DNA from: Shinella lacus
GTDB taxonomy: Bacteria > Pseudomonadota > Alphaproteobacteria > Rhizobiales > Rhizobiaceae
Direction of reading: 5' to 3'
Assembly: GCF_010994755.1 (NCBI RefSeq)
Contig: NZ_WHSB02000001.1
Location: forward strand, 310,001 to 374,000
DNA length: 64,000 nt
Within the stretch, counting starts at the first letter, position 1; the number at the start of each line of letters is the position of its first letter. Positions 26,548-37,133 of the stretch are shown piece by piece. Under the pieces are notes generated by a model, which worked only from the letters and a program-made list of their open reading frames with translations, was not told where the DNA came from and made no database searches. Made by a program: the position numbers and the translations under genes.

Positions 26548-27807
26548 CTATGCGACCGCATCCTGAACGGATTGCGATGGGGCTGCGGTTTTCACATCGT
26601 GGCAGGCGACGACGCCGTCAAGGATCAGGCTTTCGATCCGCGCCTCCTCGAAGCCCAGAACGTCGCGCAGCACGCCGCGCGTGTCCTCGCCGAGAAGCGG
26701 CGGCGCCTTGGCACCGGCATTTTCCTGCGCGGCGAGGCCATGGGCGGGCCGGATCAGCGAGACCGTGCCAAGCTCCGGGTGTTCCAGGCGCTGCACGACC
26801 CCTCTGTCCGTCACGCTCGGGCTCTGGAGCGCCTCGGAAACGGACTTGACCTGGCCCGCCGGCACGCTCGCCCGCTGGCAGGCGGAAAGCCAATGCTCGC
26901 AGCTTTCATTGCCGATGATCTCGGCCAGCAGGGGCAGCAGTTCGCCCCTGTGCATGGCACGCTGGTGCGAGGTGACGAAGCGGGGATCGCGCGCGAGATC
27001 CGGCCGGTCGATGACCTGCTCGCAGAAATCGACGAACATGCGGTCATTGCCGACAGCGAGCGCAAAGGTGCCGTCATTCGCCTCGAAGATCTGGTAGGGC
27101 ACGACCGTCGGGTGCGCATTGCCGTAGCGCACCGGCTCGACGCCGGCATTGAGATATCCCGTCCCCACATTGATCAGGAGGTTCAGTGTGGCATCGAGCA
27201 GCGCCACGTCGATATATTGCCCCTGCCCGGTATCCCGGCGCTGGTAGAGTGCTGCGAGAATGGACTGCGTGGCGATCATGCCGGCCACCACGTCGGTGAA
27301 GGCGACACCGAGCCGGTTCGGCGGGCCATCCTCCTGGCCGGTGATGGACATGAGGCCGCTTTCCGCCTGCATGATGAAGTCGTAACCGGGCCGGTCGCGC
27401 TCCGGGCCGGTCTGGCCGTAACCGGAAATCGCGCAATAGACGATGCCCGGATTGATCGCCTTGATGTCCTCGTAGCCGATGCCGAGCCGCTCGACCGTGC
27501 CAGCGCGAAAATTCTCCACGACGACGTCGGCCTTGGCGGCGAGGTCGAGCACGATCTGCCGGCCTTCCGGCGTCTTGAGATCGAGCGCGATGCTCTGCTT
27601 GCCGCGGTTGGCGCAGAGGTAATAGGTGCTGACCCCCTTGAAATTCGGGAATGACCAGGCGCGCGTATCGTCCCCGCCCTTGATGTTCTCGATCTTCCAG
27701 ACCTCGGCGCCGAGGTCGCCGAGGCTCATGGTGGCCCATGGCCCGGCGAGGACGCGCGTCAGGTCGAGGACACGAATGCCCTCAAGCGGCAATCTCATTT
27801 CCGTCAT
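26548..27807 (-). CDS. CaiB/BaiF family III CoA-transferase
   Basis: 419 aa. Family features: [28 protein letters not shown] trimmed at the N-terminus ([15 protein letters not shown]), [14 protein letters not shown], and [18 protein letters not shown] with the Asp expected to form the acyl anhydride. It moves CoA from a donor such as succinyl-CoA or acetyl-CoA to a carboxylic acid. Start at ATG 27807 with GGAGG six bases upstream; its first base overlaps the stop of the upstream ATPase gene (TAATG), so the enzyme is translationally coupled to the importer. This is a strong hint that the imported compound, or an early product, is activated here. Confidence 0.9.
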   Translation of the reverse strand: MTEMRLPLEGIRVLDLTRVLAGPWATMSLGDLGAEVWKIENIKGGDDTRAWSFPNFKGVSTYYLCANRGKQSIALDLKTPEGRQIVLDLAAKADVVVENFRAGTVERLGIGYEDIKAINPGIVYCAISGYGQTGPERDRPGYDFIMQAESGLMSITGQEDGPPNRLGVAFTDVVAGMIATQSILAALYQRRDTGQGQYIDVALLDATLNLLINVGTGYLNAGVEPVRYGNAHPTVVPYQIFEANDGTFALAVGNDRMFVDFCEQVIDRPDLARDPRFVTSHQRAMHRGELLPLLAEIIGNESCEHWLSACQRASVPAGQVKSVSEALQSPSVTDRGVVQRLEHPELGTVSLIRPAHGLAAQENAGAKAPPLLGEDTRGVLRDVLGFEEARIESLILDGVVACHDVKTAAPSQSVQDAVA

Positions 27808-28834
27808 TACGCTCCTCCAGGCCCGCTTTTCTCGCGGGCCGACAAACCTGTCTCCATGGCATTCGGAAAATGGCAGGCAACCGAATGGCCTTCCTCTCGT
27901 TCGCTCAGCGGCGGCTCCACCTCGGCGCAAAGCGGTTGGGCAATGGGGCATCGCGTCCGGAAGCGGCAGCCGGACGGCGGGTTCAGCGGGCTCGGCAGGT
28001 CGCCCTTCAGCACGATGCGCGAGCGGGTGCGCTCCAGCGCCGGGTTCGCCAGCGGCACGGCGGACATCAGGGCCTGGGTGTAGGGATGCATCGGCGCCCG
28101 GTAGAGCCGGCGCTTTTCGGCGATCTCGACGATCTTGCCGAGATACATGACGGCCACGCGGTCGGAAATGTGCTGCACGACGGACAGGTCATGCGCGATG
28201 AAGACATAGGCTGTGCCGAAATCCCGCTGAATGTCTTTCAGGAGATTGAGAACGCCCGCCTGCACGGAGACATCGAGCGCCGAGACCGGCTCGTCGAGCA
28301 CCAGCAGTTCCGGCTTCAGCGCCAAGGCGCGGGCAATCACCACGCGTTGCCGCTGGCCGCCGGAGAGTTCGTGCGGATAACGCTGGCCGTGCTCAGGATT
28401 GAGCCGGACGAGATCGAGCATCTCGACGACCCGCGCCTTGCGTTCTGCGGATGAAAGGTCGCTGATGCGCAAGGGTTCGGCGATGTTTTCGGCGACCCGC
28501 ATGCGCGGATGCAGCGACGCATAGGGGTCCTGGAAGACAAGCTGGATCTTGCGGCGCAGCGCGCGCATTTCGGCCGGGTTCGCCTCGTTGATGTTCTGCC
28601 CGCGAAACAGGGTCTGCCCGCTGGAGGGCTCGATCAGCCGCAGGATGCAGCGGCCCAATGTGGACTTGCCGCAACCGGATTCGCCGACGAGGCCCAGCGT
28701 TTCGCCGGGTTTGACGTCGAAGGAGACGTTGGTGACGGCGTTGACCTGGGCGATCTCCCGCTCGAAAATCACGCCGCCGGTGACGGCAAATCGCTTCGAG
28801 AGATCGCGCACGGAGAGAATGGGTTCCGGTCCGG

Positions 28835-28838
<4 letters not shown>
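27807..28838 (-). CDS. Dipeptide/oligopeptide-type ABC transporter ATPase, DppF type
   Basis: 343 aa. Walker [10 protein letters not shown], signature [14 protein letters not shown], Walker [13 protein letters not shown], and C-terminal oligopeptide/dipeptide region [12 protein letters not shown] with the cysteines seen in this family. The start ATG 28838 overlaps the stop of the DppD-type gene (ATGA). Works with DppD and the two permeases. The usual ligands of the family are peptides, nickel, and also opines, glutathione or aromatic glycosides in rhizobia. Confidence 0.92.
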
Positions 28839-29821
<983 letters not shown>

Positions 29822-29829
29822 CCTGCGCC

Positions 29830-30666
29830 TCACTTCGACTTCGGATCGAAGTAGTCGTGCAGACCGTCTCCGATGAAATTGAAGCCGAGCACGATGGTGA
29901 GGATGGCAAGGCCCGGGCCGAGTGCCACCCACCAGGAATAGAACTGCGCTGCGCCATCCGAGATCATCGAACCCCATTCCGGCGTCGGCGGCGTGGCGCC
30001 GAGACCGATGAAGCTGAGCGACGCGGCGAGCAGGATGACCTGCCCCAGATCCATCGTCGCGCTGATCAGGACCGGCGTCCAACAGAGCGGCAGGATATGC
30101 TTGAAGAGGATGCGCGTCTTTCCGGCCCCGGCGGCAATAGCCGCCTCGACATGTTCCCGCTCGCGGATTTCGAGAACCTGCGCGCGCATCAGCCGGGCAT
30201 AGACGGGCCACCAGACGATCACCATGGCGACCGTCGCATTTTCCAGCCCCGGCCCCAGCGAGGCGGCAACCGCCATGGCAAGCAGCATGGGCGGAAACGA
30301 CAGGGTGACGTCGACGAGCCGCATGATCGACGCGCCGAGCAGGCCGCCGGCATAGCCGGAAATCGCGCCCAGCATGGCGCCAATCGCCACGGACAGGGCG
30401 ACGACGACGATGGCGATCGGGATCGAATGCTGCGCTCCGTAAAGGGTTCGGCTCAGGACATCCCGGCCGAGCGCATCGGTGCCGAGCCAATGGCTCCAGC
30501 TTGGCGCCTGCAGCCGGCGGCCGACCATGTCGAGCGGCGCATAGGGGCTCATCAGCGGTGCCAGCACCGTGACGGCCAGCCAGAAGACCACGATGGCGAT
30601 GCCGATGGCGAGCGGGACGGATAGCCATGCCGGGCGACGGAAAGTGCTGAGGGTTGCTGTGTTCAT
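29830..30666 (-). CDS. Dipeptide-type ABC transporter permease, DppC type
   Basis: 278 aa from ATG 30666, preceded by a GGATGAG ribosome site. The first helix is PLAIGIAIVVFWLAVTVLAP, followed by the conserved periplasmic stretch WLGTDALGRDVLSRTLYGA typical of DppC/OppC, and the EAA loop REHVEAAIAAGAGKTRILFK. Four bases separate it from the DppB-type stop. Confidence 0.92.
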   Translation of the reverse strand: MNTATLSTFRRPAWLSVPLAIGIAIVVFWLAVTVLAPLMSPYAPLDMVGRRLQAPSWSHWLGTDALGRDVLSRTLYGAQHSIPIAIVVVALSVAIGAMLGAISGYAGGLLGASIMRLVDVTLSFPPMLLAMAVAASLGPGLENATVAMVIVWWPVYARLMRAQVLEIREREHVEAAIAAGAGKTRILFKHILPLCWTPVLISATMDLGQVILLAASLSFIGLGATPPTPEWGSMISDGAAQFYSWWVALGPGLAILTIVLGFNFIGDGLHDYFDPKSK

Positions 30667-30670
30667 AGTC

Positions 30671-31684
30671 TCATCCCAGACGCACGCGCGGATTGGCGAT
30701 GACATAGGCAATGTCGGTGAGAAGGTTCGTCAGGAGGAAAACCACGCCGCCGACGATCGTGACGCCGATGATGGCGGGAAAATCGAGGCCGCGCGCCGCT
30801 TCCACCGCATAGGAGCCCATGCCCGGCCAGGAGAAGATCGTTTCCGTCAGCACGGCGCCGGTCAGCAGATAGGCGAAGGAATAGCCGATGACGGTGAGCG
30901 TCGGGACGAGCGTGTTGCGCAGCGCATGGCGGACCACGACGCGGAACTCGCCCGCGCCCTTGGCGCGCGCCGTGAGGATGAACTCCCGGTCGAGCACCTC
31001 CAGCATGTTGGCGCGCACCAGCCGGGAAATGGTGCCGGCAACGGCCCAGCCGAGCACGAAGGCGGGCAGGATCAGGTGCCACAGCGCATCGAGAAAGAGT
31101 CTTATGTTTCCGGCCAGCAGCGAATCGATCGTCATGAAACCCGTGACGGATGTCGGCGGCGCGGCGCGCGGATCGAGCCGGCCGGGACCGGGCAGCACGC
31201 CCCATTTGACCGAGAACACATAGAGAAGCGCCAGCCCCAGCCAGAAGACCGGTATCGACGAGCCGAACAGCGCGAAGAAACGCGCGGCATGATCGATCAC
31301 CGTATTGCGGAAATAAGCGGCCAGAACGCCCAGCGTAATGCCGATCGTCGAGCCGATGACCATCGCGGCAAGCACCAGTTCCATCGTCGCGGGCAGGCGG
31401 AAGAAGACGTCCTGCGCCACGGGCCGGCGGGTGATGAAGGACGTGCCCATGTCGCCGGTCAGGAGGTTGCCGACATAGATCACGTAGCGCTCCGGCAGGC
31501 TGCGATCGAGCCCCCAGCGCGCCTTCGCCGCCGCCACCGCGACCGGGTCGTTCATCTGGCGGTCCGAGACGATCGCGGTCAGCGGGTCGCCCTTCGTCAC
31601 CGTGGTGAGCAGGAAGGCGAGCGTCACGATGCCGAGAACCAGGAAGGGCATCGCGATCAGGCGCCGCAGTATGTATCGTGTCAC
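30671..31684 (-). CDS. Dipeptide-type ABC transporter permease, DppB type
   Basis: 337 aa. It begins MTRYILRRLIAMPFLVLGIV, the standard DppB first helix, followed by a long periplasmic segment and five more helices; the EAA loop includes DREFILTARAKGAGEFRVVV. It is the first gene of a seven-gene minus-strand operon running to 23125 and is divergent from iclR, with an IclR-box-like site between them. The cognate binding protein is encoded separately at 39.4 kb. Confidence 0.92.
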   Translation of the reverse strand: MTRYILRRLIAMPFLVLGIVTLAFLLTTVTKGDPLTAIVSDRQMNDPVAVAAAKARWGLDRSLPERYVIYVGNLLTGDMGTSFITRRPVAQDVFFRLPATMELVLAAMVIGSTIGITLGVLAAYFRNTVIDHAARFFALFGSSIPVFWLGLALLYVFSVKWGVLPGPGRLDPRAAPPTSVTGFMTIDSLLAGNIRLFLDALWHLILPAFVLGWAVAGTISRLVRANMLEVLDREFILTARAKGAGEFRVVVRHALRNTLVPTLTVIGYSFAYLLTGAVLTETIFSWPGMGSYAVEAARGLDFPAIIGVTIVGGVVFLLTNLLTDIAYVIANPRVRLG

Positions 31685-31785
31685 AAATCGCGTCCTTTAA
31701 CCCGTTTGCCATCCCCTGCCGACCGGCGGGTGGGAAGATCGATACAGGCATTATTGACAACAGGCGAAGCGGACGTCAACATAAA

Positions 31786-31800
31786 TGAAATTATATTCCA
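31786..31800. promoter_or_regulatory. IclR-box-like palindrome between dppB-type and iclR genes
   Basis: TGAAATTATATTCCA, symmetric at 10 of 14 positions and agreeing at 10 of 14 defined positions with the E. coli IclR consensus as I recall it (TGGAAATNATTTCCA). A better match lies at 37187-37201 in the other divergent region of the same island. Confidence 0.45.
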
Positions 31801-31868
31801 ATTACGAGAGATCGACAGATCCGTCGAATTCGGTATGGCTCCAGCAGCGCTGAAACGAAAGGCACACC

Positions 31869-32726
31869 ATGCGTAAACGGACCAAACCGACGGACGGAAG
31901 CGACGGCGCCGAAGGCGGCAACTCGGCCGCATCCCTGACACGGGGACTGGAAATCCTGCGCGCCTTCACCGCCGACGATGCCACGCTGGGCAACCAGGAC
32001 CTCATCGAGCGGACGGGCCTGCCGAAGGCAACCGTCTCGCGCCTCACCTCGACGCTGGTCGGCCTCGGCTATCTCCACTACGACGCCACGCTCGGCCGCT
32101 ACAGCATCGGGCCGGCAACGGTGTCGCTCGGCTATTCGGCGCTGAGTTCCAGCGCCGTCATCCACATGGTCCGGCCCCTGATGCAGGAACTGGCGGACCA
32201 GACCGGCGCCGCCGTGGCGCTCGGCACGCGCGACGGGCTGGAAATGGTCTATCTCGCCAATTGCCGCTCGATGAGCCCGGTTTCGCTGCGGCTCAATGTC
32301 GGCTCGCGCCTGCCGATCTATCGCACCGCCATGGGCCTCGCCTATCTCGCGGAAATGAAGCCGGAGATCCGCCAGTCCGTGGTCGAGCAACTCATCGCGG
32401 CGGAGCCGGAAAAAGCACAGGACCTCGAACGCATGGTCGAAAACGCCATCGAGGATCACCGGCGGGACGGCTTCATAAGCGCCTTCGGCAGCTGGCACAG
32501 CTATATCAACGCCGTCGGCGTGGCCTTCCGGCCGACGGACGGCTCGCCGCTCGTGGCGCTCACCTGCGGCGGAATCGTCGACATCCTCTCGCGCAATCAT
32601 TGCCGCGAAATCGTCGGGCCGGACCTTCTCAAGCTGACGCGCCGTCTTCGTGCGCGGCTTGCCGGAGAACCGGACCCGTTCCCCACGTCGCAACGCCCGC
32701 CAACCTGGAAAACCTCGGCCGAATAG
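31869..32726 (+). CDS. IclR-family transcriptional regulator
   Basis: 285 aa. N-terminal winged helix (TRGLEILRAFTADDATLGNQ and LIERTGLPKATVSRLTSTL) and C-terminal effector-binding GAF-like domain from about residue 95 (HMVRPLMQELADQTGAAVAL). It is divergent from the transporter operon and 23 bp upstream of the E2-like gene, with which it is probably co-transcribed. As the only regulator inside 23-43 kb it is the best candidate to control all four transcription units of the island. Confidence 0.9.
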   Translation: MRKRTKPTDGSDGAEGGNSAASLTRGLEILRAFTADDATLGNQDLIERTGLPKATVSRLTSTLVGLGYLHYDATLGRYSIGPATVSLGYSALSSSAVIHMVRPLMQELADQTGAAVALGTRDGLEMVYLANCRSMSPVSLRLNVGSRLPIYRTAMGLAYLAEMKPEIRQSVVEQLIAAEPEKAQDLERMVENAIEDHRRDGFISAFGSWHSYINAVGVAFRPTDGSPLVALTCGGIVDILSRNHCREIVGPDLLKLTRRLRARLAGEPDPFPTSQRPPTWKTSAE

Positions 32727-32749
32727 GCTCAAGCCTGCAAGGATCCCTC

Positions 32750-34036
32750 ATGCCCATCCATGTCGTCTATCCGAAGGTCAGCCTCGAACTGTCGAGCGGC
32801 CGCATCGCCCGCTGGCTGGTGGCCGAGGGCGAAACCGTTCGACAGGGGCAAGTCCTTTTCGAGATCGACAACGACAAGGCGGCCGTCGAGGTCGAGGCCC
32901 CGGCAAGCGGCGTCATCCGCGAGCTCCTCGACAGCGAGGTGGAGGTCGAAGTCGGCGGGGATGTGGCGCGCATCTACGCGGAGGGCGAAGTTTTTGGTGC
33001 AGCGAAGGCCTCCGATGCTAGCGAAGTCGCGGCCGACGAGACCAAGGCGGCCATTCTGCTGCCGGACATGAAACGCAACGCGCGCGGCCCCAACCCCACC
33101 CCCCTCGCCCGCCGCATTGCCAGGGAGCATGGTATTTCGCTGGAAGGCGTTCACGGCACCGGACCGGGTGGGCGCATACAGAAGACGGATGTCGTTGCGA
33201 AGATCGGCGACGCTGTGGAGACACGCCGGCCCGCGGTGGCCGAGAGTGGCACCATTCCTCAGCGCAAGAGCGAGCATTCAAGCCTCAACGCCGTCTGGCT
33301 GCGCAAGGGCGAAGGCCTTCCCATCGTCCTGCTGCACGGGTTCAGCGCGGACCTCAACAACTGGCGCGGCATGCTGGGTGGCGCACGCGCGGACTGGCCC
33401 GCCCTGGCGATCGACCTTCCGGCGCATGGCCGCTCGCCGCGTGCCGTTCCCGACGATCTCGACCACATGGCCGAAAGCGTCGAAGCGACCCTTGCCGCCG
33501 AGGAGGTCGGCCCGCTCGTGCTCGCCGGCCATTCCTTCGGCGGCGCGCTTGCGGCGCGGCTGGCAAGCCGTGGGCAGTTGGATGTCCGTGGCCTCTGTCT
33601 CGTATCCCCGGCCGGTCTTGGCCCGGAAATCAACGCAGCCTTTGTCGAGGGCGTCCTGCGCGCGCGGCAGAAGGAGAGCCTGAAGCCGTGGCTTGAACTG
33701 CTTTCCAACGACCCCGCCGTCATCTCGCCGGCCTTCCTTCAGGCCACCGTGCAGCAACGGGAGGATGAGGGCCTGACGGAAGCGATGCGCGCCTTTGCCG
33801 CGCGGTTCTTTCCGGATGGAACCCAGGCGGTCTCGATCCGCAACGAGCTCGCCCGCCTGCCCTATCCGGTGCGGGTCGTCGCCGGGAGGCAGGATCGCAT
33901 CCTGCCCTTCGGCGCCACGGCCGGCCTGCCGGGCAATGTCGGGCTGCATGCGCTCGACAATTGCGGGCACATGCCGCATCTCGAATATCCGGAACTGGTG
34001 ATGAAAATCCTCGGCGAGATCAGACGAAGCGCCTGA
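32750..34036 (+). CDS. Lipoyl-domain E2-like protein with alpha/beta-hydrolase catalytic domain (acetoin dehydrogenase AcoC type)
   Basis: 428 aa. Residues 1-80 are a lipoyl domain with the lipoylation site Lys43 in DNDKAAVEVE. Residues about 113-146 form the peripheral-subunit-binding domain (LARRIAREHGISLEGVHGTG), and residues about 180-428 are an alpha/beta hydrolase with nucleophile elbow GHSFGGALA and the C-terminal His in DNCGHMPHLE. The normal chloramphenicol-acetyltransferase-like E2 core is replaced by a hydrolase, as in AcoC of acetoin dehydrogenase systems. It would carry acyl groups from the E1 encoded at 37.2 kb. No E3 dihydrolipoamide dehydrogenase is in the window. Confidence 0.88.
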   Translation: MPIHVVYPKVSLELSSGRIARWLVAEGETVRQGQVLFEIDNDKAAVEVEAPASGVIRELLDSEVEVEVGGDVARIYAEGEVFGAAKASDASEVAADETKAAILLPDMKRNARGPNPTPLARRIAREHGISLEGVHGTGPGGRIQKTDVVAKIGDAVETRRPAVAESGTIPQRKSEHSSLNAVWLRKGEGLPIVLLHGFSADLNNWRGMLGGARADWPALAIDLPAHGRSPRAVPDDLDHMAESVEATLAAEEVGPLVLAGHSFGGALAARLASRGQLDVRGLCLVSPAGLGPEINAAFVEGVLRARQKESLKPWLELLSNDPAVISPAFLQATVQQREDEGLTEAMRAFAARFFPDGTQAVSIRNELARLPYPVRVVAGRQDRILPFGATAGLPGNVGLHALDNCGHMPHLEYPELVMKILGEIRRSA

Positions 34037-34039
34037 CGG

Positions 34040-34684
34040 TCAGCGCTTCGCCTGCTGGCCGTAGGTGCCGTAGCGGTCGCGCACGTCTTCCAGCTCCGCC
34101 GGCGTCAGCAGCACCGGCTCGCCGATCGAACGGGCAAGCAGGTACTGGCGCGCCAGCATTTCCAGTTTTTCCGCCCGCGCCAGCGCCGTGGTGACGTCAG
34201 GTCCGATGGTGACGGCGCCATGGTTGGCCATCAGGCAGGCGGAATAGGTCGTGCCCATCGCGGCGATCACGGTTTCCGCCAGCGGCGGACTGCCGAAGCA
34301 GGCATAGTCCGCGCACGGTATTTCGCTGCCGCCGAATCCGGCGACCATGTAGTGGAACAGCGGAATGGGCTGGCGCAGGGCGGCGAGCGCCACGCAATGA
34401 TCGGGATGGGCGTGAACGACGGCGCCCGCATTCGTCGTCTCGTACAGCCGGCCATGGATCGCCCATTCCGAGGACGGCCGCCAGTCGCCGGCCCACGTCC
34501 CGCCGAACTCCATCGAAACGATCTGCTCGGGCCTGAGGTCCTCGGGCACGATGCCCGTCGGCGTGATCAGCATTCCCGCCCCGTGGCGCACGCTGAAATT
34601 GCCCACGGTTCCGCTATTGAGCCCGATCGCCACCGACCGCCGGCTCGCCTCGACCAGCGCCACTCTCGCCGCAGCTTCGTCCAT
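34040..34684 (-). CDS. otnC: Class II aldolase, OtnC-like (3-oxo-tetronate 4-phosphate decarboxylase type)
   Basis: 214 aa. Zinc ligands are visible in VVHAHPDH (His91, His93) and ANHGAV, with catalytic Glu73 in SSEWAIH. The group includes fuculose-phosphate aldolase and OtnC. Because the gene directly follows a DUF1537-type kinase, the OtnC assignment (decarboxylation of a 3-oxo-tetronate 4-phosphate to dihydroxyacetone phosphate) is the best guess. The dehydrogenase and isomerase of the standard acid-sugar pathway are absent here, so the substrate may differ. Twelve bases separate it from the kinase; it converges on the E2-like gene with 3 bp between stops. Confidence 0.75.
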   Translation of the reverse strand: MDEAAARVALVEASRRSVAIGLNSGTVGNFSVRHGAGMLITPTGIVPEDLRPEQIVSMEFGGTWAGDWRPSSEWAIHGRLYETTNAGAVVHAHPDHCVALAALRQPIPLFHYMVAGFGGSEIPCADYACFGSPPLAETVIAAMGTTYSACLMANHGAVTIGPDVTTALARAEKLEMLARQYLLARSIGEPVLLTPAELEDVRDRYGTYGQQAKR

Positions 34685-34696
34685 TATCGTCCACTC

Positions 34697-35953
34697 CTAT
34701 CGGTTCATGTCTTCGATTGCCCGCAGCAGGATATCGTCTGCGCCGAGCTTGCCGGGTTTGAGGTAAAGCGAAAGCGGCACAGGCCCCGGTGACACGCAGA
34801 AACCGGTCCCCAGTGCGCCCTCCGGCAAGGCGCGAACGGAGGCGATGTCGAGCGCATTGACCACGGCGCCCGAGGTCTCGCCGCCCGCGACGACGAACCG
34901 GCGAACCCCGCGATCGCGCAACCCTCTGGCAATGGCGCCAAAAATCCGCTCGGCGCGACGGGCAGCCCCAACCGCGCCGAAAGCCGCCTGCACGGCGGCA
35001 ACCTCGTCCGGCCCGACCGACGTCGAAATGGCCAGGGGTGCTGCGCCGATCCGACCGGAAGCCCAGTCGAGCGCCTTGGAAATCAGCCCGTCCTCCCCCG
35101 CCGGGTCGAGCAGATCCAGCGTCAGCACGGGGTAGCGTGCCGAAAAGGCCGCAAGTTGCGCCAGCATGACAGGGCCGACACTTCCGGCCAGCACCGCCGT
35201 AGGCCCCTCGACATGCCGCGGCCAGGGGACCGGAGCCAGTTGCTCGGCGCGGCCGAGGCGGATCGCATAGTCGATGATCAGGGGATCGCTGGCGACGACG
35301 ACGCGGCTCATCGCCGCCGCGACCTCCGCCGCGACCTCGACGTCGCCGTCATCCGTCGTATCGAGGAAAATGTGGCCCACATCGTCGGCGGCAAAGGCTT
35401 CGATGGCAGCGACCGCGGTCTCCGTCCCGTTGCGAAGAACCCCATGGCTCAAGAGCGCGATCCGGTGGGGCGTCTGGCGTCCCAGGAAGCGCACGAGGTC
35501 GGGGTCGGACATGGGGGTCAGCGGGTCGAAACGCTTGATCGATTCGGAAACGAGGCGGCCGCGATAGAACATGTAGCCTTGGTGCACCGTCGTGCCGAAG
35601 CGCGGAAAGCCGGCGCTCATCAGCACCGGCCGCACGCCCGCGCGATCGGCAAGATAATCGGCGACGGGACCGATATTGCCGTCCTCCGTCGAATCGAACG
35701 TGGCGCAGGCCTTGTAGGCCAGGCGCTTGCAGCCTGCACGGGTGAACGCATCGGCAAACCGGCCAACTTCGCCAAGCGCATCCGAGACGGGCACGGTGCG
35801 CGCCCGGGTGCCGGCAATCACGACCGCCGAGGGCGGGATTTCGGCGTCGGGGCTGAAGAGCACGGGACAGTGAATGCCCGCCCCCTCCAGATAGCCGGCG
35901 ACCATGAGGGCACCGGTAAAGTCATCCGCGACGATTCCAAGGGCTCGCTGCAT
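34697..35953 (-). CDS. otnK: Four-carbon acid-sugar kinase family protein (DUF1537, OtnK-like)
   Basis: 418 aa. N-terminal substrate domain begins IVADDFTGALMVAGYL; the C-terminal nucleotide-binding domain carries VAGGETSGAVVNALDI and GTGFCVSPGP. Members phosphorylate 3-oxo-tetronates or other four-carbon acid sugars. It sits 3 bp after the acyl-CoA dehydrogenase gene and 12 bp before the class II aldolase, making an unusual operon of beta-oxidation and acid-sugar enzymes. The kinase-aldolase pair would release a C3 unit and CO2 from a phosphorylated product. Confidence 0.82.
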   Translation of the reverse strand: MQRALGIVADDFTGALMVAGYLEGAGIHCPVLFSPDAEIPPSAVVIAGTRARTVPVSDALGEVGRFADAFTRAGCKRLAYKACATFDSTEDGNIGPVADYLADRAGVRPVLMSAGFPRFGTTVHQGYMFYRGRLVSESIKRFDPLTPMSDPDLVRFLGRQTPHRIALLSHGVLRNGTETAVAAIEAFAADDVGHIFLDTTDDGDVEVAAEVAAAMSRVVVASDPLIIDYAIRLGRAEQLAPVPWPRHVEGPTAVLAGSVGPVMLAQLAAFSARYPVLTLDLLDPAGEDGLISKALDWASGRIGAAPLAISTSVGPDEVAAVQAAFGAVGAARRAERIFGAIARGLRDRGVRRFVVAGGETSGAVVNALDIASVRALPEGALGTGFCVSPGPVPLSLYLKPGKLGADDILLRAIEDMNR

Positions 35954-35956
35954 GGG

Positions 35957-37102
35957 TCAGGCCTCGGCGTTCAGCATTTCGCGGGCGATGATGATCTGCT
36001 GGATCTGCGAGGTGCCCTCGTAGAGCCGGAACAGCCGGACATCGCGGTAGAAGTGCTCCACCGGATAGTCCTGCATGTAGCCGGCGCCGCCGTGGATCTG
36101 CACCGCGCGATCCGCGACACGCCCCACCATTTCCGAGCAGAACAGCTTTGCGCTCGCCGCCTGCTGGATGACCCGCTCGCCTCTGTCGAACTGGCGGGCC
36201 GCCTCCAGCACCATGGCGCGCCCGGCAAAGGCTTCGGTCGAACTGTCGGCGAGCATGGCCTGGATGAGCTGGTGTTCTGCGATGGGCTTGCCGAACTGCA
36301 CACGCTCGCGCGCAAAGCGCACGGCCTCGTAGCACAATCGCTCCGCCGCCCCCACGCAGACCGCCGAGATATGCAGGCGCCCGCGATTGAGCACCTTCAT
36401 CGCCGTCTTGAAGCCCACGCCCTCCACGCCGCCGATGACGCTGTCGGCTGCAATCCGGCAATTGTCGAAGATGACGTCGCAGGTACGGGTGCCGCGTTGC
36501 CCCATCTTCCTGTCGACCGGGCCGAGGCTGAGGCCGGGGCTGTCCTTCGGCACGAGGAAAGCTGTCACGCCCGCCGGTCCCGGCCCGCCTGTGCGCGCCA
36601 TGACGGTGAAGACATCGGCCACCGGGGCGTTGGTAATGTAGCGTTTCGTGCCGTTGAGGACGTAGTGGTCGCCGTCTCGTCTCGCCGTGGTTTTCACGGA
36701 GCCGGCGTCGGATCCGACATCGGGTTCGGTGAGCGCAAAGGAGCCGATGACCTCGCCCGTCGCCATGCGCGGCAGCCAATAGCGCTTCTGCGCCTCGGTG
36801 CCATCTACGATGATGCCCTGCGAGCCGATGCCGTTATTCGTGCCGATGACGGAGCGGAAGGCAGGGGACGCGTAACCGAGTTCGAAGGCGACCAACACCT
36901 CCTCCTCCATCGTCAGGCCAAGCCCGCCATGCTCTTCCGGAATCGACATGCCGAACAGGCCGAGCGTGCGCATTTCCGCAATGATTTCCGGCGGAATGGC
37001 GTTGTCTTCCTCCACGCGCGCCTCCGCCGGCAGCAGGCGTTCGCGCACGAACCGGCGCACCACCTCAACCAGCGCGTTCAGCACTTCGGCGTCCCGGATC
37101 AT
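35957..37102 (-). CDS. Acyl-CoA dehydrogenase
   Basis: 381 aa. FAD/substrate signature SFALTEPDVGSDAGSVKTTA; the catalytic Glu region YEGTSQIQQIIIAREML lies near the C-terminus, and the helical N-terminal domain begins VLNALVEVVRRFVRE. Full length for the family. Start at ATG 37102 with GGAAG upstream; an earlier in-frame ATG at 37150 falls inside the regulatory inverted repeat region and lacks a ribosome site. It leads the acd-otnK-otnC operon and introduces the 2,3-double bond that the FadB-like enzyme (24.6 kb) could hydrate. An ETF partner is not in the window. Confidence 0.91.
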   Translation of the reverse strand: MIRDAEVLNALVEVVRRFVRERLLPAEARVEEDNAIPPEIIAEMRTLGLFGMSIPEEHGGLGLTMEEEVLVAFELGYASPAFRSVIGTNNGIGSQGIIVDGTEAQKRYWLPRMATGEVIGSFALTEPDVGSDAGSVKTTARRDGDHYVLNGTKRYITNAPVADVFTVMARTGGPGPAGVTAFLVPKDSPGLSLGPVDRKMGQRGTRTCDVIFDNCRIAADSVIGGVEGVGFKTAMKVLNRGRLHISAVCVGAAERLCYEAVRFARERVQFGKPIAEHQLIQAMLADSSTEAFAGRAMVLEAARQFDRGERVIQQAASAKLFCSEMVGRVADRAVQIHGGAGYMQDYPVEHFYRDVRLFRLYEGTSQIQQIIIAREMLNAEA

Positions 37103-37133
37103 CGCTTTTCTTCCTCTTTCACAGCTCACGAAA

